Source of the DNA: UKL13-2 sp031430555
GTDB taxonomy: Bacteria > Pseudomonadota > Gammaproteobacteria > Burkholderiales > Usitatibacteraceae
Length of the DNA stretch: 6,041 bases
Direction of reading: 5' to 3'
Assembly (NCBI GenBank): GCA_031430555.1
Contig: JANPBQ010000208.1
Location: 1-6,041, forward strand
Shown here: one piece after another, positions 1-3,526 of the stretch
Position numbering within the stretch: the first letter of the stretch is position 1
Layout of the letters: each line of letters starts with the position of its first letter
The notes under the pieces: model-generated
Database searches by the model: none
Told to the model about the DNA's origin: nothing
The model's input: the letters and a program-made list of their open reading frames with translations, nothing else
Program-made: the position numbers and the translations under genes

Positions 1-172
1 TCGGAACAAACCCGCGCTCAATGAGCCAGCGCTGCAGTTCGCGATGACCACTCGCGGTGTTGTCAAACACTTTCGATTTACCCTTGCCGTTGTTGACGGC
101 GAACAAATCCACTTTAAGCTTTGCCACATCGATGCCCACCATGGCATCGGTCGAGCCCATGTTCTCGTTCAT
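1..172 (-). CDS. IS110-family transposase (DEDD recombinase), N-terminal part
   Basis: Reading leftward from an ATG at 172-170, the frame stays open for 57 codons to the window edge, so only the N-terminus is visible. The peptide begins MNENMGSTDAMVGIDVAK and continues with a KVDLFAV segment and an FDNTASGHRELQRWL segment. This is the typical start of IS110-family transposases: a RuvC-like fold whose first catalytic acidic residue is Asp15 in GIDVAK. These enzymes are DEDD recombinases that insert and excise the element as a circular intermediate, guided in the IS110 group by an RNA from the element's non-coding end. A strong Shine-Dalgarno sequence (GAGGAAGG, minus strand, 181-188) lies 8 bases upstream and supports this start over Met5 or Met11. 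The other catalytic residues and the C-terminal Tnp_20-type domain with its serine lie outside the window, so integrity cannot be judged. Confidence 0.88.
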   Translation of the reverse strand, partial: MNENMGSTDAMVGIDVAKLKVDLFAVNNGKGKSKVFDNTASGHRELQRWLIERGFVP

Positions 173-406
173 CGTTTTGACCTTCCTCGTATGCGGGCTT
201 ACGCATCCGCTATCGTCAACAGAAAGATTCAAGCTTGGCGATGGCCCAGGTTACCGTTCGGACTGACTGAACGAGAAACGGGCAGGCGTGCTTAACTGAC
301 CCACAGGCTCTCTACATAACACGGCCTTCTGTCTTAACAGCATCGTCCCGCCCGACCGGCTCTACTTCGCTACTACAACAAAGTTGATCGGTATTGGCAA
401 GATACG
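173..406 (-). ncRNA. Probable bridge RNA region of the IS110 element
   Basis: This gene-free stretch directly precedes the transposase start. In characterised IS110-group elements such as IS621, this non-coding left end encodes a structured bridge RNA whose two internal loops pair with target and donor DNA and guide the recombinase. Several short inverted repeats are visible: ATGCG/CGCAT at 191-195 and 202-206; CGTTC/GAACG at 255-259 and 269-273 with a 9-base loop; AGGC/GCCT at 305-308 and 324-327 enclosing a 15-base loop; and CTGT/ACAG at 329-332 and 337-340. A short stem around a large internal loop is the kind of shape expected of a guide loop. I could not define transcript ends or assign guides, and no strong -10/-35 pair is evident. 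In IS621 the promoter forms only when the element circularises. Function is inferred from family membership and position. Confidence 0.45.
181..188 (-). promoter_or_regulatory. Ribosome binding site of the IS110 transposase
   Basis: The minus strand reads GAGGAAGG followed by 8 bases and then the ATG at 172. This is a near-ideal Shine-Dalgarno sequence at normal spacing and fixes the transposase start. Confidence 0.75.
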
Positions 407-417
407 AGTCTTGCAAT
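393..417. repeat. Inverted repeat spanning the proposed IS110/repeat junction
   Basis: GCAAGA (397-402) and TCTTGC (409-414) are perfect inverted copies around a 6-base centre. ATT (393-395) and AAT (415-417) extend the pairing to 9 bp with one bulged G at 396. The right arm belongs to the dispersed repeat (compare 3257-3317), while the left arm lies in the proposed IS end. It may be coincidental or may relate to target recognition. Confidence 0.4.
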
Positions 418-467
418 AGAGCATTTCCTGAATTCCGCACATCGCAGATCGCCATTCCGCGCGTCTT
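407..467. repeat. Dispersed intergenic repeat, copy A (truncated)
   Basis: This segment aligns without gaps to 3257-3317, with about 48 of 61 bases identical by eye. Shared blocks are AGTCTTGCA, GAGCATTTC, ATTCC and CGCAGATCGCCATTC. The second copy is preceded by a GACCATGGGGGT-type segment that copy A lacks, so copy A appears cut at its left side near 407, where I place the end of the IS110 element. Read in either direction it encodes nothing convincing. I regard it as a member of an intergenic repeat family; whether it belongs to a REP/RAYT-type family is unknown. Confidence 0.6.
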
Positions 468-485
468 GCGCAGCACGCACAGGGG

Positions 486-523
486 CACGTCTTTCGTTTT
501 GCGCGTGCAAGATCGAAGACGTG
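486..523. repeat. Hairpin-forming inverted repeat upstream of hicA
   Basis: The left arm CACGTCTTTCG (486-496) and right arm CGAAGACGTG (514-523) form a 10-bp stem with one bulged T and a 17-base loop. It lies in the gene-free stretch between the dispersed repeat and the hicAB promoter. No T-run follows on either strand, so a simple intrinsic terminator is unlikely. I see no other gene in the 407-642 interval. Confidence 0.4.
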
Positions 524-642
524 ACCGTGGCTTGACGAGACTGCGCTGCAGGTAGAAATATTTAGCGCGAACAAACTGCAATACGTCATCCCGCGAATGG
601 TCTGAACAGCAAGGTCGTGCCGAAATTCCGCCTGTTGTTGTT

Positions 643-672
643 TTGACAAAGCGGTGCCACTATTGGTACCAT
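643..672 (+). promoter_or_regulatory. Predicted sigma-70 promoter of hicAB
   Basis: A perfect -35 box TTGACA (643-648) is followed after 18 bases by TACCAT (667-672), which matches four of six positions of the -10 consensus. Transcription would start about 7 bases further on, at or next to the hicA ATG at 679, so the toxin mRNA may be leaderless. This agrees with the lack of any Shine-Dalgarno sequence before that ATG. Confidence 0.55.
653..670. promoter_or_regulatory. Candidate HicB operator (imperfect palindrome)
   Basis: GGTGCCACTATTGGTACC matches its own reverse complement at 14 of 18 positions (pattern GGTNCCANTANTGGNACC). It fills the spacer between the predicted -35 and -10 boxes, where a bound repressor would block RNA polymerase. 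HicB antitoxins commonly repress their own operon through a C-terminal DNA-binding domain, and the HicB here has a ribbon-helix-helix-like tail. Assignment is by position and symmetry. Confidence 0.5.
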
Positions 673-678
673 TCGCGC

Positions 679-936
679 ATGGCTTCGACCAGAAAAATCC
701 TCGAACAAATGCGACATCAGCCGACAAATGTCAGCTTCGCGGATTTGTTCAAGGTGTGTGAAGAATTCTTTGGAAAGTCGCGCCAATCCGGCTCCAGTCA
801 TAGTGTTTTCAAAACACCATGGCCGGGAGATCCGCGAGTCAACATCCAGAACGACAAGGGCAAAGCAAAGGCCTATCAGGTGCGGCAGGTGCTTCTCGCC
901 ATCGATAAATTGAAAGAACGCCAAAATGAACACTAA
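679..936 (+). CDS. hicA: HicA-family toxin (mRNA interferase) of a type II toxin-antitoxin system
   Basis: HicA toxins are small double-stranded-RNA-binding-fold ribonucleases that cut mRNA in the cytoplasm and slow translation until neutralised by HicB. This 85-residue protein has the family pattern: an N-terminal helix (STRKILEQM, 3-11), then SGSSHSVFKTPWPG (37-50), where His41 is in the place of the conserved catalytic histidine, a beta-strand RVNIQ (53-57), and a C-terminal helix AYQVRQVLLAIDKL (65-78). It is slightly longer than the commonest 55-70-residue HicA proteins, with an insertion after the first helix. I chose ATG 679 because the only longer option, ATG 643, lies inside the -35 box and adds 12 residues with no family resemblance. 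The stop codon overlaps the start of hicB by 11 bases, indicating translational coupling. The family assignment is from motif recognition, not a database search. Confidence 0.85.
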   Translation: MASTRKILEQMRHQPTNVSFADLFKVCEEFFGKSRQSGSSHSVFKTPWPGDPRVNIQNDKGKAKAYQVRQVLLAIDKLKERQNEH

Positions 937-1249
937 CCACTACACCTACCGCGTTACATGGTCTGCGGAAGACGCAGAACATGTCGGGCTTTGCGCCGAG
1001 TTTCCCTCGTTGTCCTGGTTGGCACGGACACCGGAGAAAGCACTGGCAGGGATCCGGCAAGCCGTTGCCGAGGCGGTCGCCGATATGCAATCGAATGGCG
1101 AACAAATCCCCAATGCCTTAGCGGAAAAACATTACAGCGGCGAATTCAGAGTGCGAATTCCGCCTGAAGTACATCGTGCGTTGGCAATGCAAGCCGCAGA
1201 GCAGGGAATAAGTTTGAATCGATTGGCGAGTGCGAAACTGGCAGGGTAA
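926..1249 (+). CDS. hicB: HicB-family antitoxin with C-terminal ribbon-helix-helix-like domain
   Basis: HicB antitoxins bind HicA, mask its active site and usually repress the operon. The 107-residue protein has two parts. Residues 1-65 form the partial RNase H-like HicB fold: the strand YTYRVTWSAED, then GLCAEFPSLSWLARTPEKALAGI (21-43), the segment with which HicB proteins are normally recognised, followed by a helix AVAEAVADM. Residues 71-107 (from SGEFRVRIPPEVHRAL through AAEQGISLNRLASAKLAG) have the strand-helix-helix layout of ribbon-helix-helix DNA-binding domains. It starts inside hicA (11-base overlap, ATG at 926) with only a weak purine-rich AAAGAA upstream, so it is probably translated by coupling. 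Toxin-first order is usual for hicAB. A palindrome at 653-670 is its likely binding site. Confidence 0.87.
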   Translation: MNTNHYTYRVTWSAEDAEHVGLCAEFPSLSWLARTPEKALAGIRQAVAEAVADMQSNGEQIPNALAEKHYSGEFRVRIPPEVHRALAMQAAEQGISLNRLASAKLAG

Positions 1250-1306
1250 ATGTGTAAATGGCAGTAAAAGGGGGCCGCGTGGAATGGTGCTTACCTACGC
1301 CAACTG

Positions 1307-1392
1307 TAGCCCGGAAGAAGCGCAGCGGATTCCGGGAAAGTTGCGCACATTGCGAAAGCCACCCCGGAATACGCTGCGCTTCTTCCGGGCTA
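1307..1392. repeat. Long inverted repeat (dispersed palindromic element) between convergent genes
   Basis: The arms at 1307-1336 and 1363-1392 are 30 bases each and match as inverted copies at 29 of 30 positions; the single mismatch is G1328 against T1370. They are separated by a 26-base centre. Each arm starts TAGCCCGGAAGAAGCGCAGC and ends in TTCCGGG. Similar GCCCGGA...AGCGCAGCG...CCGGG palindromes are common as intergenic repeats in many proteobacteria. This one sits between hicB (plus) and the acyl-CoA synthetase gene (minus), which converge, so its transcript from either strand would fold into a very stable hairpin that could act as a bidirectional terminator or 3'-end stabiliser. No T-run follows, so factor-independent termination is doubtful. 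The rest of the 1250-1511 gap shows no gene. Confidence 0.85.
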
Positions 1393-1495
1393 TCGTTCAC
1401 GACCGGCGCTAGTTTCCGATATGAGTAAGTGCCATTCGGGTCAGCGTGAAATGCCCGAAGAAGACCGACGCCATCACCCTTGGTTCACTATGCTG

Positions 1496-1517
1496 GCAGC
1501 CTAATCGCAGCCTAATC
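1496..1517. repeat. 11-base tandem duplication over the acyl-CoA synthetase stop codon
   Basis: The unit GCAGCCTAATC occurs at 1496-1506 and again immediately at 1507-1517. The second copy contains the stop codon of the minus-strand gene (TAG, 1514-1512). Because 11 is not a multiple of 3, the extra copy lies in a different frame, and it falls downstream of the stop, so the protein is not altered. It is probably a replication-slippage duplication. Confidence 0.7.
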
Positions 1518-3179
1518 GCGCCAGTGAATCAACAACTCGCCGCGTGTCGCGGCATCCTGCGCGAGATCGCGTGCCTGTTCACCGAAGCGGGATTCAAGCG
1601 CATCGCGGCGCAGCTTGAGCGTCGGCGTCATGCCGCCGTTTTCAATCGTCCAGGGTTGACGGCAGATGATCACCACGCCGATGCGTTCGTGTTTGGCGAC
1701 ATTCAGATTGACATGCTCCGCTTGCGCACGCATGGCGTTTGCCACGATGTCGGGCGGCTGTTCTCGCGCGGCGGCATTGAGTACGCACAGCATCACGGTC
1801 TTGGAATAGCCCCTGCCCAGCAGGCAGAGCTGCTCAACATAGTTGTTCGCCGCAAACTCGTTTTCGATCGGTGCAGGCGCGACAAATTTGCCATGCACCG
1901 TCTTGTAATAATCTTTGACGCGGCCGGTGAGATACACAAAGCCGTCGCTGTCAACGCGTGCCTTGTCGCCGGTATGCACCCAGCCATCGACAAATGTCTC
2001 CGCCGTTTTCTCCGGCATTTTGTAATAGCCGGTCGCGGCCCCATCCGAGCGGACTAGCAGTTCTCCATCCTCGGCAATGCGGATTTCCACGCCGGCGATC
2101 GCACGACCGATCGAGCCAATGCGGCGGGCGCCGGGCACGTTGGCCGTCACTCCCATGATCTCTGTTTGACCAAAACCTTCCATCAATGCCAGGCCGATCG
2201 TGTCATACCAGGCGATCAGTGCCGGCGGAATGGGCGCGGCACCGGTCAGCATGTAATCGGCTTCGTCCAATCCCACCGCGTGCCGCAACCGCTGCGAAAC
2301 CCCCGCGAGATCCTGTTCCAGTGCCTTCTGCAGTGCCTGCGCCGACCCGAATTTGCCGATGATGCCTTGTTGCAATTGCTCCCAAACGCGCGGTGGCCCG
2401 AAGAAAAAGTTTGGACGTGCCTCGACCATGTCACGCACCAGTGTTGGGAGGGATTCATTGAAGGTCACGCTACCGCAATGGATCAGGGATTGAACCAGCA
2501 CCAGTTGTCTTTCTGCAATGTGGGAAAGCGGCAGGTAAGACAGGAATCGGGGGTTTGCCCTCACCGTAAAGTATTCCCGACATCGCTGCATCGGCACCAA
2601 CATCGACGCATGCGTATGCATCACCCCTTTGGGGATGCCCGTGGTACCGGAGGTAAACACAATTGAAATCATTTCGCCTGCGGTCGGCGCGTGTGCCGGA
2701 CGCTGGCCGCGGTGAGTCGCGAGAATATCCTCCCAGCGTGTGTGTGGTGCATCGATCTCCACGCCAGGCAGCGTGATGATTTCGACATCGTTTCGCAGGA
2801 TCGCACTGACACGCGGCCAATTCTCGGCCTCACCCAAGATCAACAAACGCGTGTTTGCAAATTCGAGGATGTAGCGCGCCGTATCCTGAGCCAGCGTCGT
2901 GAAAAGCGGGACCGTCACATTCCCCGAGGCGATGATCGCCAGATCCGCCAGCATCCAGTGCGCGCGATTGCGGGAGAGCAGGGCGATGTTGGCGCTCTCA
3001 GTGCCGTGCACGCGACCGTAACGTGCCTCGATCCACGTCGCGATGGCATACAACTCCTCTTGCGCGGCGCGCCAGCTCCATTCGACAAATTGGTCTCCCC
3101 GGCGCTCCCGCAGCCAAGTGACATCGGGCGCGGTCTCGTGCCAGTGATCGATGTAGTCGAGAAGGGTTTCAGTCTTCAT
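1512..3179 (-). CDS. AMP-forming acyl-CoA synthetase, long-chain fatty acid CoA ligase type
   Basis: The 555-residue protein belongs to the adenylate-forming (AMP-binding) superfamily, which activates a carboxylic acid with ATP to an acyl-AMP and transfers the acyl group to CoA. Visible motifs in order are TSGTTGIPKG (176-185, phosphate-binding A3), YLPLSHIAER (215-224), GFGQTE (335-340, A5), WVHTGD (400-405, A7), GRVKDYYKT (419-427, A8 hinge) and TPTLKLRR (518-525), with Lys522 placed as the catalytic A10 lysine. GKFVAPAPIE (430-439) is typical of the long-chain/ACSBG-like branch, so a fatty acid is the likely substrate, but chain length cannot be read. No signal peptide or membrane segment is seen. 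The frame is open to an ATG at 3305, but I chose ATG 3179: the fold begins MKTETLLDYIDHW and the extra 42 codons run through the repeat at 3257-3317. A partial ribosome site (GGA) lies about 10 bases upstream. glnE lies upstream on the same strand, 347 bases away. Confidence 0.9.
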   Translation of the reverse strand: MKTETLLDYIDHWHETAPDVTWLRERRGDQFVEWSWRAAQEELYAIATWIEARYGRVHGTESANIALLSRNRAHWMLADLAIIASGNVTVPLFTTLAQDTARYILEFANTRLLILGEAENWPRVSAILRNDVEIITLPGVEIDAPHTRWEDILATHRGQRPAHAPTAGEMISIVFTSGTTGIPKGVMHTHASMLVPMQRCREYFTVRANPRFLSYLPLSHIAERQLVLVQSLIHCGSVTFNESLPTLVRDMVEARPNFFFGPPRVWEQLQQGIIGKFGSAQALQKALEQDLAGVSQRLRHAVGLDEADYMLTGAAPIPPALIAWYDTIGLALMEGFGQTEIMGVTANVPGARRIGSIGRAIAGVEIRIAEDGELLVRSDGAATGYYKMPEKTAETFVDGWVHTGDKARVDSDGFVYLTGRVKDYYKTVHGKFVAPAPIENEFAANNYVEQLCLLGRGYSKTVMLCVLNAAAREQPPDIVANAMRAQAEHVNLNVAKHERIGVVIICRQPWTIENGGMTPTLKLRRDALESRFGEQARDLAQDAATRGELLIHWRD

Positions 3180-3227
3180 GTTTTTGGTTCCATTGATTCG
3201 CTCGGTATCTTGCCGATTCTCATGCTG

Positions 3228-3254
3228 TGACCATGGGGGTATGACCATGGGGGT
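3228..3254. repeat. Tandem duplication of TGACCATGGGGGT
   Basis: The 13-base unit TGACCATGGGGGT occurs at 3228-3240 and 3242-3254, separated by a single A, giving a 14-base period. It abuts the left side of dispersed repeat copy B and lies about 50 bases upstream of the acyl-CoA synthetase start. Confidence 0.8.
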
Positions 3255-3256
3255 CA

Positions 3257-3317
3257 AGTCTTGCAGCGGAGCATTTCTCTCATTCCACACCCCGCAGATC
3301 GCCATTCGGCGGGCCTT
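3257..3317. repeat. Dispersed intergenic repeat, copy B
   Basis: This is the second copy of the repeat seen at 407-467, with about 79 percent identity by eye, the same orientation and no gaps. Read on the minus strand the sequence before it continues into ...TGACCCCCATGGTCA, and translating it in the acyl-CoA synthetase frame gives a peptide containing LQDLTPMV. I have the impression that peptide recurs in spurious N-terminal extensions and small hypothetical proteins, which fits a repeat rather than a gene. It lies in the 347-base gap between glnE and the acyl-CoA synthetase gene. Confidence 0.6.
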
Positions 3318-3390
3318 TCAAGCACAAAAGCATTGTAAAGGCGCACCAGTGCTAGAGTTTCATTTCCTCGACTCTTGCAAATTTGCTATT

Positions 3391-3488
3391 GTCATCCCCG
3401 GTTCGCGACCGTCGCAGGCTCTGAGCGCAGCGAAGGATCCGGCGAAGACGAGATCCCTCCCCCGGATCCAGTCCGGGGTCAGGATGAC
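3391..3488. repeat. 98-base palindromic intergenic element (GTCATCC...GGATGAC)
   Basis: The element begins GTCATCCCCGG (3391-3401) and ends CCGGGGTCAGGATGAC (3473-3488), so its ends are inverted copies of GTCATCC plus a CCGG-rich run. Inside are AGCGCAGCG (3424-3432) and a perfect hairpin, CCCCGGA (3460-3466) and TCCGGGG (3472-3478), around a 5-base loop. GTCATCC-bounded palindromes of this kind are common intergenic repeats in proteobacteria. It lies 38 bases past the glnE stop codon and would be transcribed at the 3' end of the glnE mRNA. No T-run follows, so an intrinsic terminator is not shown, but mRNA 3'-end protection or attenuation of read-through is possible. The rest of the 3180-3526 gap shows no gene and no convincing promoter. 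Confidence 0.75.
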
Positions 3489-3526
3489 TACGCAAGATAG
3501 AAATCGAATTTGTATCGACGATGATT

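Larger units (their letters stand above)
1..406 (-). mobile_element. IS110-family insertion sequence, left (5') end
   Basis: This interval joins the partial transposase gene to its non-coding upstream region. IS110-family elements usually lack clear terminal inverted repeats and target duplications, so the outer end cannot be read directly. I place it near 406 because sequence from 407 rightward matches a second repeat copy at 3257-3317, whereas sequence to the left of 407 does not match the corresponding flank of that copy. That gives a non-coding end of about 234 bases, a usual size for this group. The rest of the element lies left of the window. The presence of the IS is well supported by the transposase; the boundary is an inference that could be wrong by tens of bases. 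Confidence 0.6.

Noticed and set aside
44..295. Plus-strand open frames over the IS110 end (44-295 and 57-266)
   Set aside because: They are antisense to the transposase N-terminus and the proposed bridge-RNA region, and show no recognisable motif.
312..727. Minus-strand open frames upstream of and across hicA (312-581 and 362-727)
   Set aside because: They run through the IS end, the dispersed repeat and the hicA promoter; they show no domain and have no ribosome site.
586..933. Minus-strand open frame of 115 codons
   Set aside because: It is almost entirely antisense to hicA, which is supported by family motifs.
1434..1458. TTCGGG/CCCGAA short inverted repeat as a terminator for the acyl-CoA synthetase gene
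   Set aside because: The stem is only 6 bp with a 13-base loop and no T-run on the minus strand; it is weaker than the nearby element at 1307-1392.
1446..2057. A 203-codon open frame on the plus strand
   Set aside because: It lies antisense inside the acyl-CoA synthetase gene, whose motifs on the minus strand are unmistakable; the plus-strand peptide resembles no family.
2166..3230. Plus-strand open frames of 166 and 179 codons (2166-2666 and 2691-3230)
   Set aside because: Both are antisense to the acyl-CoA synthetase and reflect its codon bias, with no motifs of their own.
3180..3526. A promoter for the acyl-CoA synthetase gene (TTGACC on the minus strand at 3257-3252)
   Set aside because: The -35-like match lies within the repeat and no acceptable -10 box is found at the right spacing.
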